DNA of 64,000 nt. It comes from Spirochaetia bacterium (GTDB taxonomy: Bacteria > Spirochaetota > Spirochaetia > Treponematales > Treponemataceae). Position 1 is the first letter of the stretch; each line of letters begins with the position of its first letter. The position numbers and the translations under genes were made by a program. The notes under the pieces were generated by a model. The model was not told where the DNA came from, did not search any database, and saw only the letters and a list, made by a program, of their open reading frames with translations. The stretch spans positions 1 through 64,000 of the forward strand of contig CAAGBC010000014.1 in NCBI GenBank assembly GCA_900767955.1, in the 5' to 3' direction. Below, piece by piece: positions 8,800 to 17,515 of the stretch.

Positions 8800-9231
8800 T
8801 TAATTTTATTTTTCTTTTGGGGTCATTTTTGGTTGAATTTCATCAACGCATTAGTAATTTTCCACAACCAACCAAAAACCGGGCTTTTCGCCATATCCTG
8901 TAATATTTTTAATACTCGATTGAGTCAGATGGATTCAGATAAGTAAATTTTATGACTTTTTGCCTAGATATCTTTAATTTAGCACAAAAATCGAAAAAGT
9001 TCTATTCATTTTGATTCATCTGAACTCACTCAATTCTAGATTTTACTTAAGGTCTTTACTTAAAATGAAGTACTAAATTGGAATGTATTTATTTACGAGT
9101 ATTATCTAATTTAAAATTATGTGAGAAAAAGATTATAGAAGTGTCGTTCCTTGTCACCTTTTAAATATATAATATCTACAAATAATTCGATTTATGGTAT
9201 ATAATAAACATTTATAGGGGAATTAAAAACA
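8800..9231. other. gene-free stretch with a long inverted repeat and promoter of the R-M island
   Basis: No protein-coding frame is supported. An imperfect inverted repeat is formed by 8919-8937 (ATTGAGT then CAGATGGATTCA) and 9012-9034 (TGATTCATCTG then five extra bases and ACTCAAT), about 75 bases apart. A TATAAT at 9200-9205 and AGGGGAA before the ATG probably serve the methyltransferase gene that follows. This is the left edge of the first defence island. Confidence 0.5.
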
Positions 9232-10119
9232 ATGGCACGACCGTTTATAAAATGGGTAGGCGGAAAAACACAGCTTTTACCAGAAATCAGACAACGATAT
9301 CCAGATAATATAACCAGATATTGTGAACCATTTGTCGGTGGCGGTGCAGTTTTATTTGATGTACTTCAAGGCCATCATCCCCAGGAAGTTCTCATAAATG
9401 ATATTAATCCAGAATTAATAAACCTTTACGAAACTATTAGAGATAATTGTGAACCTTTAATTCAATTATTGGAACAATTTCAAATTGAGTATCAAGAGAC
9501 CCCTGCTGATGAACGACAAAATCTTTATCTAGGAAAACGTGCTACATACAATCATTATATTCTTGAACACACCCCTCTACATAATTTGGAGAAGGCTGCT
9601 CTTTTTATTTATCTAAATAAAACCTGTTTTAATGGTCTCTATCGTGTAAATCGAAATGGATTATTCAATGTTCCGTTTAATAAAGCTGTAAATCCTCTAA
9701 TTTGCGATGCTGAAAATCTTCGAGAATGTAGCCTGCTTTTACAGAATGTTCAGATGCATGTAGGAGATTATTCATATTGTAATAACTTTATTGACGGGAA
9801 TACTTTTGTTTATTTAGATCCACCTTATAGACCTTTAACAGTCTCTTCATCGTTCACTTCTTACAATGAAAATGGATTTGGTGATATTCAGCAAATTGAA
9901 CTTGGTAACTTTATTACTGAAATAGCACATAGAGGAGCCTTTGTCGTTGCAAGCAATTCTGATCCAAGAAATGCAGATGAACAAGATGACTTCTTTGATA
10001 ATTTATATGCAGATTTCAATATTGAACGAGTTCAGGCATCCAGAATGATAAATAGTAATGCCAGACGCCGTGGCCCAATTAATGAATTACTAATCAGCAA
10101 TATTGCAGCTGTATTCTAG
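9232..10119 (+). CDS. dpnM: DNA adenine methyltransferase M.DpnIIA/Dam type (GATC)
   Basis: A D12-class N6-adenine methyltransferase of 295 residues. The AdoMet motif is FIKWVGGKTQLL, the CEPFVGGGAVLF loop follows, and the catalytic motif is DPPYRPL. It would methylate GATC in duplex DNA and protect the chromosome from the DpnII enzyme encoded two genes downstream. The TAG stop is followed by GGAGAG ten bases before the next ATG, so this is the first gene of a five-gene operon. Confidence 0.92.
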   Translation: MARPFIKWVGGKTQLLPEIRQRYPDNITRYCEPFVGGGAVLFDVLQGHHPQEVLINDINPELINLYETIRDNCEPLIQLLEQFQIEYQETPADERQNLYLGKRATYNHYILEHTPLHNLEKAALFIYLNKTCFNGLYRVNRNGLFNVPFNKAVNPLICDAENLRECSLLLQNVQMHVGDYSYCNNFIDGNTFVYLDPPYRPLTVSSSFTSYNENGFGDIQQIELGNFITEIAHRGAFVVASNSDPRNADEQDDFFDNLYADFNIERVQASRMINSNARRRGPINELLISNIAAVF

Positions 10120-10128
10120 GAGAGCGTA

Positions 10129-10971
10129 ATGAATAACATCGAACTTTCTGAAAATGAGCTCTCAGAATTAATCAATAACTTCTATTCGTATTTTGAAACA
10201 GGATATGATTTTGAAAATTTCTTAAAGCTTTACTTAGAGAAAATTGGTTTGGATGAAGTTTATGTTACTCAACGAGCACGTGATGGTGGGTATGATTTAA
10301 CTGCTAAGCGTTATGGTGTTGAAGATTTTGATGATGCTGATGAAATTGATTATCGAATTCAAGCAAAACGCAATTCACCAAATTCAACTATATCTGTTAC
10401 GAAAATCCGTGAATTAAAAGGCACATTGCTTTCTGGCCAAAAAGGAATTTTTATAACTACTGCAAAATTTTCACCAGATGCAATAAGTGAAGCTAGGACT
10501 GATTCATCAAGACCAATTGTATTGATAGATGGACCTTCATTGATTCAAAGTTGTATAGAAAAAGAAATTGGATTTGTTTATAAACCAGTATTTAGTGCTG
10601 CAAATCTTGATATGCAATTTAAGAAAGATAAAACTGAAACTAAGGAACAGATGCAAAACACTAAATCTTTGCTCAATTCTATTGAAAAGCAAATTTCTGA
10701 AAATGATTTAAGAGCCAAGATTCTACGTCTTCCACTTTCTATTAAAAATGCATTACCAAAAGAAAGTAATAAGGTAAATGTTCTTTTTAATGGCTCAATT
10801 GAAAAAGAATGTACTATTGATAAAACATGGGCTTATTTAGCTGGAGTTACAGAGATTTATCGTCAATGTCAATTAATTGATAACGATGGAATTTTACACC
10901 GAGGTAAATCTTCATGGCTTTATGATAATCAACAGTTGAAAATAAATATTGAACTTTTAGAGGACAAATAA
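10129..10971 (+). CDS. Mrr-like restriction endonuclease domain protein
   Basis: Residues about 15-150 carry an Mrr_cat-like fold: DGGYDLTAKR (catalytic Asp), IQAKR as the (D/E/Q)xK motif, then KGIFITTAKF and PIVLIDG. It lacks an obvious winged-helix recognition domain; the C-terminal 130 residues are unrecognised. Mrr-type enzymes usually cut modified DNA. It lies between the methyltransferase and the DpnII nuclease, where the classical cassette has no gene, and its stop shares a base with the next ATG (taATG). It could be a second nuclease against phages that modify GATC. Confidence 0.72.
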   Translation: MNNIELSENELSELINNFYSYFETGYDFENFLKLYLEKIGLDEVYVTQRARDGGYDLTAKRYGVEDFDDADEIDYRIQAKRNSPNSTISVTKIRELKGTLLSGQKGIFITTAKFSPDAISEARTDSSRPIVLIDGPSLIQSCIEKEIGFVYKPVFSAANLDMQFKKDKTETKEQMQNTKSLLNSIEKQISENDLRAKILRLPLSIKNALPKESNKVNVLFNGSIEKECTIDKTWAYLAGVTEIYRQCQLIDNDGILHRGKSSWLYDNQQLKINIELLEDK

Positions 10972-11834
10972 TGTCAAAAAGAAATTTTCAGACTTGGCTT
11001 TCAAGTTTTCGTTATAGTATTGCAGATTTTAGCTACTACATAGATTTCAATAAAGTCTATAACAATGTTGAATCTATTAAAATTGAGTTGAATATTCTTA
11101 ATTCTTTAATTGGCTCAAAAAATATCGAAGCAGATTTTGAAAACCTGATAAAGAAATATCCGGAAACATTAAAATGTATTCCTATTTTATTAGCGGTTCG
11201 TGAATATGAAATCTTTGCAGGTGAAAATGGAGATGTAAAACTCTACACTTTCAATAAACAAATAAACACAGTCGAAGATTATAAATTGTTTATGAGAAAG
11301 ACAGGACTTTTTGACCTTCTTTCAAATCACATTATCAATAATCTGTATGACTATGTTACTGGCGTTGAAACTGGTCTTGACTCAAATGGTCGTAAGAACC
11401 GCGGCGGTCATCAGATGGAAGATTTAGTCGAAAGTTATATTAAGAAAGCCGGATTTAAGCGTAATGTAAACTACTTCAAAGAAATGTATGTTTCTGAAGT
11501 TTCTAGAAAATGGAATATTGATTTATCTGCTGTTTCTAATCAGGGCAAAATGGAAAAGCGCTGGGACTTCGTAGTAAAGACAGATAATTGTATTTACCTT
11601 ATTGAAACTAACTTCTACGGAAGTGGCGGTTCAAAGCTGAATGAAACAGCACGCAGTTACAAAACTATTGCAACTGAAATGAAAAATGTAAAAGGTGCAA
11701 AGTTCGTCTGGTTTACAGATGGAGCTGGATGGAAGTCAGCAGCTAGAAACCTCGAAGAAACATTTGATGTACTTGATGATATTTATAGCATCAACGATAT
11801 GCAGAATGGAATTATGAAAACATTGTTTATATAA
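10971..11834 (+). CDS. dpnB: type II restriction endonuclease DpnII/MboI family
   Basis: A 287-residue protein recognisable as R.DpnII in length and in its central block: DSNGRKNRGGHQMEDLVE, then WDFVVKTDNCIYLIETNFYG with D-x(n)-ExN-type catalytic residues, and GAKFVWFTDGAGW. It cleaves unmethylated GATC. It is translationally linked to the Mrr-like gene before it and separated by 11 bases (with AAGGA) from the next gene. Confidence 0.9.
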   Translation: MSKRNFQTWLSSFRYSIADFSYYIDFNKVYNNVESIKIELNILNSLIGSKNIEADFENLIKKYPETLKCIPILLAVREYEIFAGENGDVKLYTFNKQINTVEDYKLFMRKTGLFDLLSNHIINNLYDYVTGVETGLDSNGRKNRGGHQMEDLVESYIKKAGFKRNVNYFKEMYVSEVSRKWNIDLSAVSNQGKMEKRWDFVVKTDNCIYLIETNFYGSGGSKLNETARSYKTIATEMKNVKGAKFVWFTDGAGWKSAARNLEETFDVLDDIYSINDMQNGIMKTLFI

Positions 11835-11845
11835 GGATATCAAAC

Positions 11846-13183
11846 ATGGATGAATTATCTACTTTCTGTAATGAATTAAAGAAAATTATTGGTGAATCAA
11901 ATAATCTAGATATTGAAAGTGCTCGTAAAATTGTAAAATCTATAAATGAATTTTTGTTCACAAAATACCCAGATATAGGTTTCACAGAAGCTCTTGGTGA
12001 TGCATATGAATATGTTTCCGATTTTCACAAGTATTGGGAAGAAAATTATAGAGAAATATTAAATGCCACAATTGATGATGAAAATTGTAAGCAAGTTGCG
12101 GAAGCCTTGCATGGAATTTTTGTAAAAACAAAAGGTAAAGCTTTTTCTAATGTCTGGGATACTTGTGGCTTATCAAATGAGCAAGTTTGTAGAATCAGAT
12201 TATTATCTGCTAATCAAGATTTCAGAGGTTCTAGAAATTTTTCAGAACTTGCAAAAATCTTCAATGATGATAACACAATTTTTGATGAAGAAAAAATCTA
12301 TGCTGACCCAGAAGATTTTGTTAAACAACTTAAAATAACGGATCTTTCACAAACTGATAAAAGAGTTTCCTTTGCCAAAAATATAGCAGATTTTGTTTTA
12401 AAAACAAAAAAATCTCCATATGAATTAATTTCATTTTTTGATAATGATATTTATGAATTAAGAAATGCTTTAATAAACTATCAAGGTGCAGGTTATGGTA
12501 ATAAAAAAGCGGATATGTTTGTTAGAGACATGGTGGTTTTAGGTATCTGGAATGATGTAAAAGGATTTGAAAATATCGATGTTGCAAGTGATGTGAATAC
12601 CATAAAAGTTGCTTTACGAACAGGTATATTAAAAACAGCTATTCCTTTAGTATCAAGTTTCTTAGATATCTTTTGTTATCAGTATGGTTATATAGACGAA
12701 ATGAATGCAAATGCATGGAGACGTGTATGGGAAATTTGGAAACAGTACTATCCTGAAGAATGCATATCAAGTCCATGCCTAATGGATTATTTTGTATATA
12801 AAGTTGTAGGAAAACAATTCTGTAAAGAAAGTTTATCAATTTATAAATGTGAAAAATATGCACACCTTTTCAAATGGCATTCTCCAAGAAATAAAACATG
12901 CCAATTATGTTATAAGAATGGAGAAAAAAGAATAAAAGCCATTGCTGTACAAAAAGTTTATCCTTGCAATGATCCAGAAGGATATATTGCAATTCATAAT
13001 TCAGAGTTTGTTCAAAGCCTTCCTGATGAAGAAAAAATAAATGAATGTCCATTTAAGACTATATGTGATTCAAATGGTCTTAAAAATTTACAACCACCAA
13101 AATCAATCAGTATTTTAGGACAAACTGGTTGGACATCTGCATATTCAGAAAAAGGTAACGGTGGTGGTGGATTAATGGCCTAA
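11846..13183 (+). CDS. HhH-GPD glycosylase-like protein with Cys-rich C-terminus
   Basis: I do not recognise a named family with certainty. The middle (about 185-265) looks like a helix-hairpin-helix glycosylase core: YQGAGYGNKKADMFVRDM is an HhH with basic tail, and SDVNTIKVALRTG has the D-x-N-x3-V-x2-R layout of the catalytic Asp segment in MutY/Nth enzymes. The C-terminal 90 residues hold Cys pairs (TCQLC; YPC; ECPFKTIC) that could bind a Zn ion or FeS cluster. It sits inside the DpnII operon, after the nuclease and before the second methyltransferase. A role in removing modified bases, from phage or self, is an inference. Confidence 0.55.
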   Translation: MDELSTFCNELKKIIGESNNLDIESARKIVKSINEFLFTKYPDIGFTEALGDAYEYVSDFHKYWEENYREILNATIDDENCKQVAEALHGIFVKTKGKAFSNVWDTCGLSNEQVCRIRLLSANQDFRGSRNFSELAKIFNDDNTIFDEEKIYADPEDFVKQLKITDLSQTDKRVSFAKNIADFVLKTKKSPYELISFFDNDIYELRNALINYQGAGYGNKKADMFVRDMVVLGIWNDVKGFENIDVASDVNTIKVALRTGILKTAIPLVSSFLDIFCYQYGYIDEMNANAWRRVWEIWKQYYPEECISSPCLMDYFVYKVVGKQFCKESLSIYKCEKYAHLFKWHSPRNKTCQLCYKNGEKRIKAIAVQKVYPCNDPEGYIAIHNSEFVQSLPDEEKINECPFKTICDSNGLKNLQPPKSISILGQTGWTSAYSEKGNGGGGLMA

Positions 13184-13193
13184 GGAGTTCAGA

Positions 13194-14084
13194 ATTTCTA
13201 TCAATGCCTGGTATCGCTCAAACAATTTAGACTTCACTCTTGCACAAGGTAATTGCTTAGAATTACTACCAAATATCAGTTTTGAATTTGATATGATATT
13301 TGCAGATCCACCATATTTCTTATCTAATGGCGGTATTTCTGTTCAAAGCGGAAAACAAGTTTCCGTTAATAAAGGCGATTGGGACAAATCACAAGGATTT
13401 GAAAAAGATAATGATTTTAACCGACAATGGATTTCTCTTTGTAGAGATAAACTAAAAAAAGACGGAACCATATGGATTTCAGGAACCTATCATAATATTT
13501 TTTCAGTAGCACAAATGCTAAATGAAATGAATTTTCGGATTCTGAATGTAATAACCTGGGCTAAAACTAATCCTCCTCCAAACTTATCTTGTCGTTTTTT
13601 TACTCATTCAACAGAGTTTATCATCTGGGCGCGAAAAGAAAAAAATACTCCTCATTATTTTAATTATGAATTGATGAAATCAATCAATGGTGGAACACAA
13701 ATGCGTGATGTATGGAGTTTGCCTGCTATTGCTAAATGGGAAAAATCTTGTGGTAAACATCCTACACAAAAACCACTTCCTTTATTAGGAAGAATAATTC
13801 TTGCTTCCACGAAGGAAAATGCTTGGATTTTGGATCCTTTCTCCGGTTCTGCAACTACAGGAATTGCTGCAAATATCCTTGGAAGAAGATATTTAGGATT
13901 AGAACAAAGTTCTGATTTTCTTGAGTTATCAAAAAAACGCCGAATTGAACTTGATGATATTGCAATAAAAGAAAATTACAAAGAAAAGATTTATAAGTAT
14001 TCAGATGTTCCACTTCAAAACATTTTAGAAGTTCATGAGTTTGAACCTTATTATGGGGTTGATTTACCGATAGAAAAGATGTAA
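13194..14084 (+). CDS. dpnA: DNA adenine methyltransferase M.DpnIIB type, probable ATT start
   Basis: A beta-class N6-adenine methyltransferase: the catalytic DPPY comes early (FADPPYFLSNGG), and the AdoMet motif late (LDPFSGSATTG), as in DpnA, which can also methylate single-stranded GATC. The first ATG (13293) would remove the conserved N-terminus and start just before DPPY. The frame is open back to 13176 and the homologous beginning (S-I-N-A-W-Y-R-S-N-N) is intact. AAGGAG at 13182-13187 lies six bases before an ATT at 13194, so I place the start there (296 residues). Either this is a rare ATT start or the ATG was lost by mutation. Confidence 0.82.
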   Translation: MSINAWYRSNNLDFTLAQGNCLELLPNISFEFDMIFADPPYFLSNGGISVQSGKQVSVNKGDWDKSQGFEKDNDFNRQWISLCRDKLKKDGTIWISGTYHNIFSVAQMLNEMNFRILNVITWAKTNPPPNLSCRFFTHSTEFIIWARKEKNTPHYFNYELMKSINGGTQMRDVWSLPAIAKWEKSCGKHPTQKPLPLLGRIILASTKENAWILDPFSGSATTGIAANILGRRYLGLEQSSDFLELSKKRRIELDDIAIKENYKEKIYKYSDVPLQNILEVHEFEPYYGVDLPIEKM

Positions 14085-14181
14085 TAAAAATTTATTGAGA
14101 ATAGTAAATAACATAAGACGATTTTAATCGGATATTATTAGAAATATATAAAGTAAACTTTACAGGAAAAGGTAAAACATT

Positions 14182-16086
14182 ATGAAATTAAAAAGACTAA
14201 CTAATGATACTCCAAATGAAAATGTAATAAATTTTTTAAAAAAGAATTATTTAACATCAAAAAAAACAAGTTTCGGAATATTAATAAAAGGAGACTGGGG
14301 ATGTGGCAAAACACATCTAATCAAACAAATTCAAGAAAGTTATAATAAAACAAAGGAAGTTGAGTTCATATATTTGAGTGTATATGGATTAAACAGCATA
14401 GAACAGGTTTTTGATAGACTTTATGAATTAACCCATCCTATTATAACAAGTAAAGCTTTTAAATTGTTTTGTAAATTATTAAAAAACTCAATTGCTGCAT
14501 CAACAAAAGGTGCAATTAATCTAAAGGATGAACAATCAGGGAAAGAGCACACATCTGACATTACACTTTCTCTTCCAATTTCTGCATTTGAAAATAATTT
14601 CACAAAGAACATAAAGTTCAATAAAGTTTTTATTGTAGATGACATAGAACGAAGTTCTATTCCAGTAATAGAAATATTTGGTTATTTTTCGAATTTTATA
14701 AATGATAATAATGCAAAAGTAATATTTATTTGTAATGAAGAACATCTTCTTTCCTGTTATAGTGAAGAGGAAAAAACAGCGTATACATCTCAAAAAGAAA
14801 AGATTATAGGCATGGAATTCAAAATAAAACCTAATGTGGAATCTGCTATTGATTATTTCATAAAGGATTATGGCTTAGAATATTACGAACCTTTTTTAAG
14901 AGATAATATTCTAAACATTATGTCTTTAACAGACTGTAATAACTTAAGAACTATACAGCAAGTGTTATATTATTTAAATATTATTTATGAAGAAATAAAG
15001 GATTATACCATTGTTGATGAAATATATAATAATTTTACGATTTATTTTATTGTAACTTTTATTGCAAAAGCAAAAGGAAAGATATTAAATCCTGATATTC
15101 AGGAATTTTACAAAACTATTAAAGAATTTCATACAAATATTGTTAATTATAATTTAACCTCTAAATTTGAAATCCTAGATGCTAGTCAAATTCCTTTTTT
15201 AGAGCTATTTCCAAATATGTTGTTTAATGGCGATTTTGATAAAAAGAAGCTCATTGACGAATATACTAATATTACTAATCCAAAGGATGATAAAACGAAG
15301 TATTTAGGTACTATGAAATATCAATGGAGATCCTTCGATAAAAATCAATTTTCAAAATATTATAAAGAATTAAAAAAGCAGTTAGAAAAAGGAAAATTCA
15401 GAACATATACAGAGCTTTGGGATTATTCAGAATTATTTCTAACTTTAATTGATAAACAGGTCATCCCTGATACACAGGCAGAATTAGAAAAATCAATTCA
15501 AGATTATATTGATAAGTATTTTGATAAAATTAAAGCAGATGTGCTTCCTGATGAATATAATGACTATATGTTTTATGACAATGGAGATACAACAGAAGTC
15601 AGCATTCTAAACAAATCAAAAGTTATTGTTGATAAAATTTTTGAATCATCCAACGCTAAAATAAAACTAAATGATAAAACAAGAATTATAAACGCTCTAT
15701 CAAATATTAACACTGATTATAAATTAATTATCTCTCATCTCGAAGAATACTGTAATCCTGATTTCCCATTATCGTTATCTGCTTTAAGTGATTTTATTTC
15801 AGCAAAAGACCTCTTCTCAAAAATAAAAAATATTTCAGTCGATAAGCAAAAACAAATTTATGATGCATTTGCAAAAGGCTTAAATGCTTTAAAGAAAAAT
15901 TATAATCAGAACTCCAACAATATCTTTAATAAAGATATTAATCTATTAACAGATTTATCAGATTGCTATAAACAAGAGTACAGTAATACAGAATTATTCA
16001 ATCCTGAAATATTAAATAAACAAAGCTTTATAGAAAGATACTCAAAATTATATGCTTTTTTAACATTAGATGAAGATTCTAAATAG
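14182..16086 (+). CDS. KAP-family P-loop NTPase
   Basis: The 634-residue protein has a Walker A GDWGCGKTH at about 37-45 and a Walker B VFIVDDIERSS at about 147-158, followed by the KAP-like NEEHLLSCY. These features match KAP (Kidins220/PifA) STAND-related NTPases, several of which act in phage exclusion. The remaining 400 residues are helical with no clear domain and no convincing transmembrane segment. AGGAAAAGG precedes the ATG. It begins the second half of the first defence island, about 100 bases after dpnA, and may be part of a separate unit with the three genes that follow. Confidence 0.8.
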   Translation: MKLKRLTNDTPNENVINFLKKNYLTSKKTSFGILIKGDWGCGKTHLIKQIQESYNKTKEVEFIYLSVYGLNSIEQVFDRLYELTHPIITSKAFKLFCKLLKNSIAASTKGAINLKDEQSGKEHTSDITLSLPISAFENNFTKNIKFNKVFIVDDIERSSIPVIEIFGYFSNFINDNNAKVIFICNEEHLLSCYSEEEKTAYTSQKEKIIGMEFKIKPNVESAIDYFIKDYGLEYYEPFLRDNILNIMSLTDCNNLRTIQQVLYYLNIIYEEIKDYTIVDEIYNNFTIYFIVTFIAKAKGKILNPDIQEFYKTIKEFHTNIVNYNLTSKFEILDASQIPFLELFPNMLFNGDFDKKKLIDEYTNITNPKDDKTKYLGTMKYQWRSFDKNQFSKYYKELKKQLEKGKFRTYTELWDYSELFLTLIDKQVIPDTQAELEKSIQDYIDKYFDKIKADVLPDEYNDYMFYDNGDTTEVSILNKSKVIVDKIFESSNAKIKLNDKTRIINALSNINTDYKLIISHLEEYCNPDFPLSLSALSDFISAKDLFSKIKNISVDKQKQIYDAFAKGLNALKKNYNQNSNNIFNKDINLLTDLSDCYKQEYSNTELFNPEILNKQSFIERYSKLYAFLTLDEDSK

Positions 16087-16112
16087 TGATTTCTTGTTCC
16101 TAGAAGGTTAAT

Positions 16113-16349
16113 ATGATTGATATAGAAGAATTACACAAACCCCGGAATACAATTCTGAAGAATCAGAAATACAAAACAGATGCTCAGGCTTTAAGATATC
16201 TGGACGCTATCCAGCACAAAAAAGCGGTTATCAATTATAAAGAACTCTTGTCGCTTAATATCGAAGATGTAAAAATCGTAAAAAAATTGAAGATTTATAT
16301 CAGAAACACAGGAAAAACTTCTTGGCCCTATCGTAGCAAAGAGTCTTAA
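16113..16349 (+). CDS. small basic protein of unknown function
   Basis: A 78-residue Lys-rich protein with AAGG eight bases before its ATG. It has two predicted helical stretches and no motif I know. It lies 26 bases after the KAP gene and 38 before the TcmP-like gene, so it is probably in the same transcript. It may be a truncated or rapidly evolving gene. Confidence 0.5.
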   Translation: MIDIEELHKPRNTILKNQKYKTDAQALRYLDAIQHKKAVINYKELLSLNIEDVKIVKKLKIYIRNTGKTSWPYRSKES

Positions 16350-16387
16350 GAAGAATAAAAAACAATATAAGTACTTGAGGAAACTTT

Positions 16388-17515
16388 ATGCCTACAAAAG
16401 ATTTACACTATAAACCATTCAGTGAAGAAACAATAACAAAGCTAGAAATCTTTGAGAATTATGCGAAAGCATGGATTCCTACATTTATAATGAATAAATG
16501 GTGTTTTGAAATGAACATCTTTGATTTTTTTGCTGGAACAGGATATGACAAAGATGGAATAGCAGGAAGTCCAATAAGAATACTTACTCAAATTGCAGAA
16601 CAAGTTGGAAATATTTTTAAAACTAAACAGAGGATAACTGTCTATCTTAATGAATTGGATGAAGGTAAATTTGAATTACTGAAAAAATCATGCTCTAAAT
16701 TCATAGAAGATAATCAGGAATTAAGAAGATGTTTCGATAAAAAGCTATTGAAAATTATTTATACAAATAAAGGTTGTGAAGAAGTTTTTGATAATTATTA
16801 TGAAAAAATGCAGAAGAATCCGTCTTTAGTTTATTTAGATCAGAATGGTGTAAAATTCCTTGCGGATAAATATTTTCTGAGACTTATCCAATGTAAGCAA
16901 GTTGATTTTCTATATTTTATTTCTTCCTCATATTTTATTCGATTTGGAAAACAAGAGGAGTTTAAGTATATTTTGGATATTGATTGGGAAAATGCACATA
17001 AAAACCCATATCGATATATTCATCAATGTATCTTAGAAAAATTACGAGAAAAGATTTCTCCTTCTAATAAAACACATCTTTATCCTTTCACTATCAAAAA
17101 AGGGACAAATATTTACGGAATTATATTTGGTGCAACTCATATTCGTGCCGTAGATAAGTTTTTGAATATTACTTGGAAAGAGAATGAAATAAATGGAAAT
17201 GCCAATTTTGATATTGATGATGATACAATAAAGAACCTTCAACAAGAAGATTTATTTGGAAACAAAGAATATACAAAAATCCAAAGATTTCAAAATGATA
17301 TAAGAGCCAAACTTTTAAATGGGATTCTAAAAACAAATAAAGATGTTTACATTTATTCTTTAGAAGAAGGGCACATTCCAAAACATGCAGAGGAAGTTTT
17401 AAAAGAAATGAAACTTCAAAATATGATTTTCTATGAAGGCAGAACACCACTTATAAACTATAATCAGGTAATAAAAAATCATCGCATTATTTCTTATGAG
17501 ATTGTAAAAAAATGA
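16388..17515 (+). CDS. tcmP: TcmP-like partner protein of a radical-SAM/three-Cys protein
   Basis: Residues about 40-70 (MNIFDFFAGTGYDKDGIAGSP) form a Rossmann-like loop resembling class I methyltransferases and typical of the three-Cys-motif partner family (TcmP, TIGR04474 as I recall it). The 375-residue length and the downstream radical-SAM gene, which overlaps it by four bases (ATGA), fit that pairing. Function of the pair is unknown; such genes travel with mobile elements and defence genes. GAGGAAACTTT precedes the ATG. Confidence 0.7.
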   Translation: MPTKDLHYKPFSEETITKLEIFENYAKAWIPTFIMNKWCFEMNIFDFFAGTGYDKDGIAGSPIRILTQIAEQVGNIFKTKQRITVYLNELDEGKFELLKKSCSKFIEDNQELRRCFDKKLLKIIYTNKGCEEVFDNYYEKMQKNPSLVYLDQNGVKFLADKYFLRLIQCKQVDFLYFISSSYFIRFGKQEEFKYILDIDWENAHKNPYRYIHQCILEKLREKISPSNKTHLYPFTIKKGTNIYGIIFGATHIRAVDKFLNITWKENEINGNANFDIDDDTIKNLQQEDLFGNKEYTKIQRFQNDIRAKLLNGILKTNKDVYIYSLEEGHIPKHAEEVLKEMKLQNMIFYEGRTPLINYNQVIKNHRIISYEIVKK

